The position numbers and the translations under genes were made by a program. Below, piece by piece: positions 41,677-50,053 of a stretch of 64,000 nt of DNA; within the stretch, counting starts at the first letter, position 1, and each line of letters starts with the position of its first letter. The stretch is taken from NCBI RefSeq assembly GCF_000420405.1, contig NZ_ATUW01000002.1, positions 248,001 to 312,000 on the forward strand. Reading direction: 5' to 3'. The notes beneath the pieces are model-generated. The model worked only from the letters and a program-made list of their open reading frames with translations, ran no database searches and was not told the origin of the DNA. The stretch is from Winkia neuii subsp. neuii DSM 8576. GTDB taxonomy: Bacteria > Actinomycetota > Actinomycetes > Actinomycetales > Actinomycetaceae.

Positions 41677-42942
41677 ATGCGAATACTGATTCTGTCGCAG
41701 CTGTGGGAGCCCGAGAGCGGGATTTCCCAGCGGCGCGCAAGCAAACTTACCCAGTGCCTGCTGGATGCTGGCCACGACATTACGGTCGTGGCTTCGCCGC
41801 CGCACTATCCCGGAGGCAAGTTGATTTCCCCTGCCCCGCAGCATCAGCCGGGGGGATTTGAACGCCGAGGGCCACATTACCGGATTTACCGTACGGCGTT
41901 TCGCGAACACGATTTTTCTTTGCCCTCCCGTATTGGCGACCAGGCCATATTCATGTGTTCAGCGTTTGCAAAGGCTTTTTCGCTCTGCCTAAAAAATCGC
42001 TACGGCCTGCTTATTTCCACTGCGCCGCCGATGCCGAACCTGTTTGCCCAGCGAGTACTTGCCGACATTTTTCGGCTACCTACTTTGGTGGACTTGCGCG
42101 ATGCGTGGCCCGATCTTTTGGATTATTTGGGCGAGGGCAACACCCCCACGAGCGTACCTGCCAAAGTACGGGCCCAACTCATGGCCGCCCTGGGCGGAGT
42201 AACCAAGGTGGCTATGCGACGGTGTATCCGTCGAGCGGGGGCCCTTACGGTTACTTCCGCTGATTTTGCCGCCTCTTTGCGCGAGCGCACCCACTCCCAC
42301 GTGGGGCTCGTGTACAACACGCTCGATGCCGCCCCCGCGGTGATCGCGGCTAACCGCCAGGTGGCCGGGGAGTTGCGAATCCTCTACGCGGGCAACATTG
42401 GACGCGCCCAGGGGCTCGGTACTGCCTTTGACGCCCTGCGCATCTTGCAGCGTCGGCAAATTCCGGTCAGGCTGCGTTTGGTTGGCGGCGGAGCCCACCT
42501 GCCTACGCTGCGCCGGCGCGCAAAAGAGGCGCAGCTACCAGTCGAATTCGTTTCCCGGGTGCGGCGGGAAGAACTGGGGGAACACTTCGAGTGGGCCCAC
42601 ACCGCACTCGTCACGTTGCGCGACTGGGAGCCTTTGCGCTCTACCGTCCCCTCAAAGCTCTTTGAAGATCTGTACCGGGGAATTCATGTGACGGTCAGCG
42701 CCAACGGGGAGTCGGCAAAAATAATCTCGGCTGCCCGAGCCGGCAGTGCCGTTCCCGCCGGCGACGGCCTGGCACTAGCCGACCTGTGGCAGGATCTCTA
42801 CGAGCATCCTGCCCAACTGCAAGTGGGCGGGGCCGGACGCACCTGGATTAGCCAGCACGCTGCCTCTGCACAGCAGACGCGCAACTTTTTGGAGGCCGTG
42901 GCAGCGGCCACTCGCCCTCTAAAGCAGCGGGGGAAGGTTTAG
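41677..42942 (+). CDS. GT4-family glycosyltransferase
   Basis: The product is 421 aa. It starts MRILILSQLWEPESGISQRR, with the GT4 pattern seen in WbuB/Cps2F-type enzymes (HYPGG, PSRIGDQAIF, LVDLRDAWPD). The C-terminal half contains RILYAGNIGRAQGLGTAFDAL and VTLRDWEPLRSTVPSKLFEDLYRG, the donor-binding side. I chose ATG 41677 by homology of the N-terminal strand; upstream in-frame ATG 41530 would overlap the divergent LCP start. No Shine-Dalgarno is seen. It ends 24 nt inside the convergent DUF6270-like gene. Confidence 0.85.
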   Translation: MRILILSQLWEPESGISQRRASKLTQCLLDAGHDITVVASPPHYPGGKLISPAPQHQPGGFERRGPHYRIYRTAFREHDFSLPSRIGDQAIFMCSAFAKAFSLCLKNRYGLLISTAPPMPNLFAQRVLADIFRLPTLVDLRDAWPDLLDYLGEGNTPTSVPAKVRAQLMAALGGVTKVAMRRCIRRAGALTVTSADFAASLRERTHSHVGLVYNTLDAAPAVIAANRQVAGELRILYAGNIGRAQGLGTAFDALRILQRRQIPVRLRLVGGGAHLPTLRRRAKEAQLPVEFVSRVRREELGEHFEWAHTALVTLRDWEPLRSTVPSKLFEDLYRGIHVTVSANGESAKIISAARAGSAVPAGDGLALADLWQDLYEHPAQLQVGGAGRTWISQHAASAQQTRNFLEAVAAATRPLKQRGKV

Positions 42943-44046
42943 CGCCGCCCGCACCTGCTTGTTCTGGTGGCGGTAGAAGCCTGGGACGTAGTGGTATGGC
43001 CCCGCTCCCCACTTGTGGTTTGGGTCGGCCACTTGCAGGTGCGCAGGGTAGGTGATGAACGTGACCGACGGGGTTAGTTTTTTCACGAGGGCGTAGGTGG
43101 CTGCCAAATTCTTATTTGCCCAGCTGATGGTTTTCCCGTTGGGCAACAATGCTCCGCTGGTGTCGCGCAGGGCCCAAAAGGCCCTATTTACTAGCACTTT
43201 CCCTAGGGGGGCTGCTGCCACTAAGCGCTGCCAGGCGGGCGCGAAAGCCTGCCAATACCGCTTTGAGGCCCATTTGGTAATTGCGTAATCTTTTGCTTTT
43301 AGCCCGGCTCGTTTCAGTTCAGTGGAGTAAGTGAAGTAACCGCCCCTGCCAGACAGCAGTGGGAAGCGTTCGTCCGCAAAATCTACTAACACTCCTCCGG
43401 AGGTGGAGTGGGCTAACGCCTGGGGGGCGCTGCGAGCTAAATCGTCCGCTACAACTCGGCGTTGAAACTGCGAAGGATTTGCCGACAGATCTAACCCGGC
43501 TAGGTAGGAGGGCTCCCTGTCGAAAGCTGAAGCCACGGAGGAGCGGGCAAAGTAGTGTCCCAGCTGCGCGGCCCCCGCATATTCGAAGGCGTCGCGGCTG
43601 ACGCAAGATCCGAACACATCCACCTGCTGCGGTAAGGCCGGGGCAAAAACGTTCACGAATACGGGCTCGTTGCCCTTCCACTGGGCCAAAAATGGTCGCA
43701 CTAGCTTCCCACGAGCGCCCTCGTAGGAAAAACGCACGTGGAAGTTCCCCCTGGGATCGGCCTGCACGTAGGTGTACCAAAAACCCGAGCGGGAATAGGC
43801 CATTCCCCCAACTGGATCGGCGCGCCCGCGGGTGGCCAAGCCGAGCAACACCTTTTGGCCGGCACCCATGAGCAGCTGCCCCCTGAGGTGGCCTCGGCCC
43901 TTCTCGTCGAGTCGCACCTGCAGGCCCATCCGCCCTAGCAGGTGGCTGTAGGGACCGCACCCGTTTTTTGGCGCGTACAGGCTATTGTGGACCGGCAACG
44001 CCCGCGGGTGGCTGCTTAAGAACTGTTGTAGCGCTGCTTCGCGCAA
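42919..44046 (-). CDS. DUF6270-like protein with a GSCxSRD motif
   Basis: The product is 375 aa. The motif VDVFGSCVSRDAFEY starts a domain I recognise as DUF6270, often found in surface-glycan clusters. The serine of GSC plus the later Asp/His of ADPNHKWGAGPYHYVPGFY resemble an SGNH-like hydrolase or acyltransferase triad, which is my inference. The N-terminal 110 residues are a separate beta-rich region. The TTG start at 44046 has AGAGGAGG just upstream. It may put an acyl or phospho decoration on the polymer. Confidence 0.7.
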   Translation of the reverse strand: MREAALQQFLSSHPRALPVHNSLYAPKNGCGPYSHLLGRMGLQVRLDEKGRGHLRGQLLMGAGQKVLLGLATRGRADPVGGMAYSRSGFWYTYVQADPRGNFHVRFSYEGARGKLVRPFLAQWKGNEPVFVNVFAPALPQQVDVFGSCVSRDAFEYAGAAQLGHYFARSSVASAFDREPSYLAGLDLSANPSQFQRRVVADDLARSAPQALAHSTSGGVLVDFADERFPLLSGRGGYFTYSTELKRAGLKAKDYAITKWASKRYWQAFAPAWQRLVAAAPLGKVLVNRAFWALRDTSGALLPNGKTISWANKNLAATYALVKKLTPSVTFITYPAHLQVADPNHKWGAGPYHYVPGFYRHQNKQVRAALNLPPLL

Positions 44047-44113
44047 AAGACCTCCTCTTGTCTACTTCACGATAATAGAGGGCGAGCCCCACATTTTGGG
44101 TATCATCGATGCC

Positions 44114-45106
44114 ATGATCGCCGCCGGACTGCCACCTGAGATTGCTCGCCGTTTAGACGCAGAGCTTTCCAAACTAACTGGTAGGGCCCGCTCGCAGGCG
44201 CCGGACCTATCCTATTTGCGCGGCAAAAGAGTACTTGTAACCGGCGCCGGCGGGTCTATAGGTTCCGAACTGGCACGCCAGCTGTGGCATGCCCAGCTAG
44301 AAGAATTAGTCTTGCTCGACCGCGACGAATCTGCCCTGCACGCCCTCCAGCTGCAGCTCGAAGGGCGAGCGCTCATGACTAGTGACGAATTGGCGCTTTG
44401 TTCCATTAGAGATTTAGATGCGCTGGAAAATATTTTTGCCGCCCACAGGCCCCAAATCGTTTTTCACGCCGCCGCGCTCAAGCATCTGCCACTACTCGAA
44501 AAATTCCCCGCAGAGGCCTACAAAACCAACACGCTCGGCACCGCCAACGTTTTGCAGGCAAGCCGGCATGCAGAGCGGCTGGTAAACATTTCCACGGATA
44601 AGGCGGCAGCCCCGTCCTCGGCGCTCGGAAAGTCAAAGTATCTGGCCGAAAGGCTCACCGCCGCCTATGGAAAGGGCAAAGCCTACGCCTCGGTTAGGTT
44701 TGGCAACCTGCTAGCATCGCGAGGCTCTGTGGTGCATTCGCTATACCACCAGATCGTTCGCGAGAGGCCCGTAACCATTACGCACCCGCAGGCGAAGCGC
44801 TACCTAATGACCATTTCGGAAGCCTGCAGTTTACTCCTCGAGGCGGCCCGCCTAGGCCGCGATGGGCAGGTCCTAGCTATGCGCATGGGTAACCAGGTCG
44901 GGGTTTTGGAGCTGGCGCGCACGCTCATGGACATACTTGGCCGGGAGGCGCCCGTAGAATATACCGGCTTGCGCGAGGGCGAAAAGCTTTCTGAACAGCT
45001 ATTTTCCCCCACGGAACAGCCGGTTGCGGGCCCATGCCCCAACTTGCTCTCGTGCCAGGTGCCGCCCCTTCTGCCAGACCAGCTAAGCGGCCTCAGTACC
45101 AGTTGA
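44114..45106 (+). CDS. CapD/FlaA1-type sugar-nucleotide dehydratase/epimerase
   Basis: The product is 330 aa. The NAD-binding motif is VLVTGAGGSIGSELARQL, followed by FHAAALKHLPLLEKFPAEAYKTNTLGT, ISTDKAAAPSSALGKSKYLAER and YLMTISEACSLLLEA. It lacks the membrane helices of full-length CapD and so resembles the soluble FlaA1 group, which makes 4,6-dehydrated or C5-inverted UDP-HexNAc. The ATG 44114 lies 7 nt after a TATCAT hexamer, suggesting a leaderless mRNA. It ends 14 nt inside the convergent wall-hydrolase gene. Confidence 0.85.
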   Translation: MIAAGLPPEIARRLDAELSKLTGRARSQAPDLSYLRGKRVLVTGAGGSIGSELARQLWHAQLEELVLLDRDESALHALQLQLEGRALMTSDELALCSIRDLDALENIFAAHRPQIVFHAAALKHLPLLEKFPAEAYKTNTLGTANVLQASRHAERLVNISTDKAAAPSSALGKSKYLAERLTAAYGKGKAYASVRFGNLLASRGSVVHSLYHQIVRERPVTITHPQAKRYLMTISEACSLLLEAARLGRDGQVLAMRMGNQVGVLELARTLMDILGREAPVEYTGLREGEKLSEQLFSPTEQPVAGPCPNLLSCQVPPLLPDQLSGLSTS

Positions 45107-46334
45107 CCGACTGAGAATGCGACCAGGCCCCGCAGGGATCACCATAGCGGCCCGCAATATAGCCAAGCCCCCACTTGATCTGAGTGGCCGGATTAGTCCT
45201 CCAGTCTTCACCAGCCGACGCCATCTTTGACCCGGGCAGGGACTGGGGAATCCCATAGGCGCCCGAGCTGGAATTTTCAGCATGCACGTTCCAGTGCGAC
45301 TCTTTGTTCCACAGGTTGATCAGACATGCCGTCTGGTCGGCTCCCCAACCGCGCTCAGAAACCATGGAAGCTGCAATTCGCTGGGCATCCTCGGGGCTGG
45401 CCTGCCCCTCGCTGGCACGACGCAATACGTCCTCGTCTACGCCCTCAGGAGCAGGCTTAGTTCCCACCTTAACGACTTCTGTTTCGGGTTCAGCGGTCTT
45501 TTGCTCGCTCAACTTCACAGAATGCACTTCCTCGCCATCGTGCTTCTCAAAGTAAATGGTGGAGGCAATATTTCCCTTTTTACCCTTGTGAAGGACTTTT
45601 TTGGTTCCGACGTACGCTTCTGGGTCGGGCTCAGCTTCAGTCTTAAAATCGATTTGCTTATTTTGGACACGAGTGCCGCGCTCAACTCTAGTGACTTTTA
45701 CAGACATCTTCCCGTCCGAATAAGTAGCACGCACCTGATCTATTGGGCTCACTTTGACGCCAGCCTTAGCCAGAACCGTTGCAGCCTCAGCGCCCGAAGG
45801 GGCCTGCACGCTCTTAGTTTTCCCGTCGACCTCGACGGTTACGAGCTGGTCCTTAGAAACTAGCGGGACCGCATTGCCGGAGCCACCACTGCGCGAAACG
45901 GCCACTTGCACCTTTTCGTCTGTAGCAGCCAACGCCTTTACCGCATCCCCCGTAGAAGGTGCAGCCACCAAGGTCTGCTTCGGAGTGGAGTCAGATCCGC
46001 GCGAATAAGACACCGGCCTAGCCGAAGTAACCGACACCGTCTGCCCTTCCTCTAGGGAAGCCTCCTTCGCCGGCGTGACCTTGTCGAAGCGAGAAGTCTT
46101 CACCCCCGCAACCCGCAACGCATCCGAGACCGACTGCGAATACATCGACACCGGGCGCTTTACCCCATCCACGCTCACGTACACGTTCCGGTAGCTGGAG
46201 GCCACGGCTGTGCCTGCAGTAGCGACAACTGCCAGAGCCGCAGCGGAAGCCAGAATCGCCGGCCTGCGGACCGAAGGAGAGGACTTGCCAAAGAAAACCT
46301 CGGCCTTTGAAGCCTTAGCAGAGTGCTTACCCAC
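45093..46334 (-). CDS. G5/DUF348-domain wall hydrolase with SLT-like C-terminus
   Basis: The product is 413 aa. An N-terminal signal or anchor helix (about 24-47) is followed by DUF348 repeats (VYVSVDGVKRPVSMYSQSV, LVTVEVDGKTKSVQAPSG), a G5 domain near 225-300 (TRVERGTRVQNKQIDFKT) and a C-terminal lysozyme-like domain beginning ACLINLWNKESHWNVHA. The Glu in NKESHW is the expected catalytic acid. The GIPQSLPGSKM motif is the SLT-like type, unlike the Rpf domain of its neighbour. It likely cleaves glycan strands outside the membrane. It lies 9 nt after rpf. Confidence 0.88.
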   Translation of the reverse strand: MGKHSAKASKAEVFFGKSSPSVRRPAILASAAALAVVATAGTAVASSYRNVYVSVDGVKRPVSMYSQSVSDALRVAGVKTSRFDKVTPAKEASLEEGQTVSVTSARPVSYSRGSDSTPKQTLVAAPSTGDAVKALAATDEKVQVAVSRSGGSGNAVPLVSKDQLVTVEVDGKTKSVQAPSGAEAATVLAKAGVKVSPIDQVRATYSDGKMSVKVTRVERGTRVQNKQIDFKTEAEPDPEAYVGTKKVLHKGKKGNIASTIYFEKHDGEEVHSVKLSEQKTAEPETEVVKVGTKPAPEGVDEDVLRRASEGQASPEDAQRIAASMVSERGWGADQTACLINLWNKESHWNVHAENSSSGAYGIPQSLPGSKMASAGEDWRTNPATQIKWGLGYIAGRYGDPCGAWSHSQSVNWY

Positions 46335-46343
46335 TTACTCCCC

Positions 46344-47483
46344 CTACATCAATCCCAAAGATGCCGCACAACCGGGCCACTGCCCCCAGCCGGCCTGCTG
46401 TTGCAATTTCTGGGCCCTCATAGTCTGCTCGGCGGCCGAAGCGTCGGAAGGCAGGCCAGATCCACCCATTGCGTGCCAAGTGGAGGCAGTGAACTGGTAG
46501 AGGCCGTAGAAACCGTTACCGGTATTGGTAGCCGGGTTGCCCCCCGACTCGCACTGCGCCAGCTGCGCCCACACTCCAGCGGGAGCCGAACCGGTGCCCC
46601 GGCCCGGGCGAGCTGAGGATTCTTCAGAGTGCGAGCTAGTTTCCCGCTCGGCCTCTTTTTCTTCCTTAGTGCCCACGTGCACAACTTCTTCGACTAGCTC
46701 CTGGGTCTTCTTAGTGCTGAGCGGGGTTTCGTGAACTACCTTGCCGTTCTCGGTAACCTGGTAGCTGACCTTCTGCACTACCTCGTCTTTCCCCTGCTGG
46801 GTAACCTTAGTTTGGCCCTTGGGCAGATCCGCATCCTCGACCTTCTTAGTGGGATGCTTCTTGGTTACTTCGTCCTTGCTCACGGTACCGCGACCCACCC
46901 GCGTAACAGTGACGGTGGGGCCATCCTGGCCAGCACTCACCTGGGTACGGTCCAAAGGAGCCACCTTCACATTGGCAGCTGCGAGCACCTGGTCTACGGT
47001 CTGCCCAGCCTTGGCAGCAACCTTCTTCTTAGCGTCCCCATCCTGAATCAGAACCGAGGTACTCTTGGCAGAAATCGGCAGCGGGTCAGAAGTATTGGAA
47101 GGCCTTTTAGCGCTTACAGCCCCATTGCCCTGGGTAGCCGACACGTCCGAGATAGAGCGGGCGGCAGACTTTACTTGCTGCTCGCCCGAATCTTTGGCCA
47201 CAGTGAAATCTTTGGCCCGGCGAATCTGAATTCGCTGCCCGGCGGATATTCCGCTGGCGCGGGCGGGGCTAACCGAGTCGGCCCTACCAACGGGAACCTG
47301 TGCGTCAGCCAACACCTCGTGCACATTCGAGCCCCAGGTAGAGACCGGGCGGGACACGCCGTCGACCTCGACAAGTACCTGTTTGTGGCCCATAGCTACC
47401 GCGGTGGCGGCCGTACCTACAACGGCCAAAGAAGCCACTGCCGCGGTAGCTGCTGCACGTTTAAAAACTTTGCTGTCAGTCAT
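46344..47483 (-). CDS. rpf: Resuscitation-promoting factor (RpfB-like)
   Basis: The product is 379 aa. A signal/anchor helix, two DUF348 segments (VLVEVDGVSRPVSTWGSNV, TSVLIQDGDAKKKVAAKAG), a G5 domain (about 200-275) and a C-terminal Rpf transglycosylase domain (VWAQLAQCESGGNPATN) occur in the RpfB order. The Glu of QCESGG is catalytic. Rpf enzymes remodel septal peptidoglycan and wake dormant cells. The tatD-rpf order matches other actinobacteria. The gene pair with the SLT-like paralogue is adjacent and co-directional. Confidence 0.93.
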   Translation of the reverse strand: MTDSKVFKRAAATAAVASLAVVGTAATAVAMGHKQVLVEVDGVSRPVSTWGSNVHEVLADAQVPVGRADSVSPARASGISAGQRIQIRRAKDFTVAKDSGEQQVKSAARSISDVSATQGNGAVSAKRPSNTSDPLPISAKSTSVLIQDGDAKKKVAAKAGQTVDQVLAAANVKVAPLDRTQVSAGQDGPTVTVTRVGRGTVSKDEVTKKHPTKKVEDADLPKGQTKVTQQGKDEVVQKVSYQVTENGKVVHETPLSTKKTQELVEEVVHVGTKEEKEAERETSSHSEESSARPGRGTGSAPAGVWAQLAQCESGGNPATNTGNGFYGLYQFTASTWHAMGGSGLPSDASAAEQTMRAQKLQQQAGWGQWPGCAASLGLM

Positions 47484-47605
47484 AGGTTCCTATCAAGTAA
47501 GTTTATCGAACGTATACGATCGTAACCATTTCGTGACATTTAGTCTATGGCAAAGTTATAAATAACGGTGTGAACCCGCCCTCGTAAAGCCGCTGAACTG
47601 GAAAT

Positions 47606-48598
47606 TTACCCCAAAGAAACCGAATAAACCTGCACCGTGTTGGCAAGCAGCTGCCGGCAAGTTTGCGCCAATTCGTCAGCCAACACCTGCTCAGACTTCT
47701 CCATTGCCTTGCCAAGAGCGTCGTCGTCTTGAGTGGGCCCAACCCCGTCTGCAATAGCCCACAGTGCAGCGATCCGCCGCACTGTAAACGGCATTAGATA
47801 GGAGGCGTTAGGCTGGCCCCGATGCGCCTGAGCCGTCAAATATGGAGCATCCGTTTCCACCAGAACCAGCTCCCTGGGCAGCGCCAGGAGCGCTCGCCGC
47901 AGATGCTCATTGGCAGGGTAGGTAAGGGTACCCGAAAACGAGGCATACCAACCATTTTCGGCGAGCACCCGAGCCATTTCTTCGTCCCCGCTGTAGCAGT
48001 GAAACACGGTGCGGGCAGGGGCGCCCATGTCAAGAAGGGTTTCAATCGTGTCTGAGTGAGCCTCGCGATCGTGAATTTGCAACGGCAAATCCAATTCCTT
48101 GGCCAATTCGATGTGTGCCCTAAAGGATTCCAACTGATACTGCTTGCCCGCCTCGGAAGTGCGGTAGTAATCCAAGCCGGTCTCGCCTACCGCCACTACC
48201 CGCCGGTCGCGGCACAGCTGGCCCACGCGGGCAATTGCCTCCTCAAGCGAAACCTGGTGGTGGGCTTGCCTTTCATGGGTGAGCCCATCTGGAGACTTTT
48301 CTACAAACCCCGCATGGAGGGCGGCCTCGTTCGGATGAATAGCCAGGGCGGCCCACTGATTTTGCCCCAACTGGTCCAAAGTAGGCTCTAGCTCGGGCAG
48401 CTCGCATCCGGAAGTTATCATGCCAGCAACATTTACCTGCTTAGCCAACTGAACCTGCCGCTCCCTAGGCACGCGCACGCCCTCGGGATTGGGAATCTCG
48501 CCCTCGTGCAAAGGCAGGTGTGTGTGGTTGTCGATTACTGGCGACGGCAAGGCAATAGGAGCCTGCGCCCACCCTCGTTTGCGCCTAGATTTACCCAT
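47606..48598 (-). CDS. tatD: TatD-family metal-dependent DNase
   Basis: The product is 330 aa. Metal-binding H25 and H27 are in VIDNHTHLPL, with a further Glu in AVGETGLDYY, and conserved HDREAHSD, FHCYSGDEE and ETDAPYL motifs. It is a cytosolic 3'-5' nuclease linked to DNA repair. The N-terminal 20 residues are basic and extra. The gene begins 4 nt after the LysR gene, and rpf follows after a 122-nt gap that includes overlapping CGTATACG and TACGATCGTA palindromes near 47507-47523. Confidence 0.92.
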   Translation of the reverse strand: MGKSRRKRGWAQAPIALPSPVIDNHTHLPLHEGEIPNPEGVRVPRERQVQLAKQVNVAGMITSGCELPELEPTLDQLGQNQWAALAIHPNEAALHAGFVEKSPDGLTHERQAHHQVSLEEAIARVGQLCRDRRVVAVGETGLDYYRTSEAGKQYQLESFRAHIELAKELDLPLQIHDREAHSDTIETLLDMGAPARTVFHCYSGDEEMARVLAENGWYASFSGTLTYPANEHLRRALLALPRELVLVETDAPYLTAQAHRGQPNASYLMPFTVRRIAALWAIADGVGPTQDDDALGKAMEKSEQVLADELAQTCRQLLANTVQVYSVSLG

Positions 48599-48602
48599 GG
48601 GC

Positions 48603-49481
48603 CTATTCTAGCCAACGCCGCTTTACCTGCTCCGAACAGGCAATGAATTCAGCCGCAGCAGGCGAAACTCGGCCCTTCGGATAAGCCAGCCCAAACTGCA
48701 GCTGATACGGAGGATCCACGGGAACTACCGCCACTTTCCCGGTCCAAGCCGCCGCCATAGGGGCCACATTCAGCGAGGCGCCCAAGCCGGCCTCCACCAG
48801 CAGGTAGGTGGTGTAAGAATCCGCCGACGTCAGCTTCACATCCGGGACTACCCCGCAATCTTTCAAGTACTGGTCCGCGTCCATGGCCGTTTCCAAATGG
48901 GTGCGCACGAAAGGCTGCCCATCAAAAACCTGCGCCGGCACCCGCTTCGCCCGCGCGTAAGGATGCCCGGGAGGCAACCATGCCACCAACTCCACATTCT
49001 GCAGGGCCAGCCAGCTAAATCCTTCGGCGCGCGAGGTGAGCAGGGCACAATCAACGCGCCCCTGTTCGAGAAGAGCAACTACCTGCGAAGTACCGCCCTC
49101 TTCAACGCGCATGTCAATGCCCGGATGCTTTTCAGCAAAAGCCACGGCAATGCGCGGAAGCCAAATTGCTGCCGCCGAATGTTTAGTGCCAACTGTTATC
49201 TCACCCACTTCCACACCGCGCAGACGGGAGGCGAGCTGGCTGGCCAAAGCGTGCGCACGCACCACCTGACGAGCGGCCGGCAGCAGCTTTGCGCCCTCGC
49301 TGGTCAAAGTAATGCCCTTCGAAGTACGCCGCAACAGCTCTAGGGACAGTTCCGCCTCCAGAGCGTTGACCAGGCGAATTATTCCCGAGGGCGTGTACCC
49401 CAGTTCCCTGGCCGCCCCCGAGAGAGAGCCCTGTTCCGCAGCGGCGACAAAGGCCAAATAGCGGGTTGAATCGGAGCTCAC
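48603..49481 (-). CDS. LysR-family transcriptional regulator
   Basis: The product is 292 aa. The winged helix-turn-helix covers about 3-62 (YLAFVAAAEQGSLSGAARELGYTPSGIIRLVNALE). The effector domain has the GEITVGTKHSAAAIWLPRI start and a conserved ALLTSRAEG. Ligand unknown. I start at GTG 49481, preceded by GGGGG 5 nt away; TTG 49493 has no ribosome site. It is transcribed into tatD. Confidence 0.87.
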   Translation of the reverse strand: MSSDSTRYLAFVAAAEQGSLSGAARELGYTPSGIIRLVNALEAELSLELLRRTSKGITLTSEGAKLLPAARQVVRAHALASQLASRLRGVEVGEITVGTKHSAAAIWLPRIAVAFAEKHPGIDMRVEEGGTSQVVALLEQGRVDCALLTSRAEGFSWLALQNVELVAWLPPGHPYARAKRVPAQVFDGQPFVRTHLETAMDADQYLKDCGVVPDVKLTSADSYTTYLLVEAGLGASLNVAPMAAAWTGKVAVVPVDPPYQLQFGLAYPKGRVSPAAAEFIACSEQVKRRWLE

Positions 49482-49621
49482 ATCTACCCCCAAGCTAACT
49501 ATAACAAACCATAATAGCCGGTGTTTCAGAATGGAGCTTCCATTATATCCGCCTCTACGACACTATTGAATGAACAGTTTTCCAGAAACATATTTACTGT
49601 TTTGCCAGAAAGGTATTCCCC

Positions 49622-50053
49622 GTGTGGTACAACTCCATCCTTGCCACCTACGACGGTTCCCCGTCCTCGAAGCACTCGGTTTCGGTGGCCACCCAACTAG
49701 CTAAAGAAAACCCGAGCTCCCGCCTCATTTTGCTGCACGTGGTTGCCCTGGGCACTGCGGCCATGGGCGGAGCTTCGCTGACTACCGAGGTGGTGGAGGC
49801 AGCTGAAGAAGCCCGGCGCTACCTCGATTCCGTTGCCGCCAAAGTAGAAGCAGAAACCAAAGTAGTTATTTTCAAAGGCGCCACAGCCGCCGATTCCATA
49901 GTCCGCATTGCCGGCAAATACCACTGCGACTTGATTGTTATGGGCTGCCACGGATCCGGCGGCTACAAAGGCTATCTAGGTTCGGTCTCCCACGCGGTGG
50001 TGGAAGCCGCCGGCGCAAACGTCTTGATCACCAAATACAGGAGCAAAAACTAG
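49622..50053 (+). CDS. Universal stress protein (UspA family)
   Basis: The product is 143 aa with a GTG start. It shows SILATYDGSPSSKHSVSVA at the N-terminus and the ATP-binding GCHGSGGYKGYLGSVSHAVV at the C-terminus. These proteins bind ATP and help survival under stress or stasis. The stop overlaps the MFS transporter GTG (TAGTG), so it may be linked to that transporter. Confidence 0.9.
   Translation: MWYNSILATYDGSPSSKHSVSVATQLAKENPSSRLILLHVVALGTAAMGGASLTTEVVEAAEEARRYLDSVAAKVEAETKVVIFKGATAADSIVRIAGKYHCDLIVMGCHGSGGYKGYLGSVSHAVVEAAGANVLITKYRSKN

Noticed and set aside
47484-47605. Possible cyclic-di-AMP (ydaO-type) riboswitch before rpf
   Set aside because: Such riboswitches precede rpf genes in some actinobacteria, but the 122-nt gap is too short and lacks the expected conserved segments.
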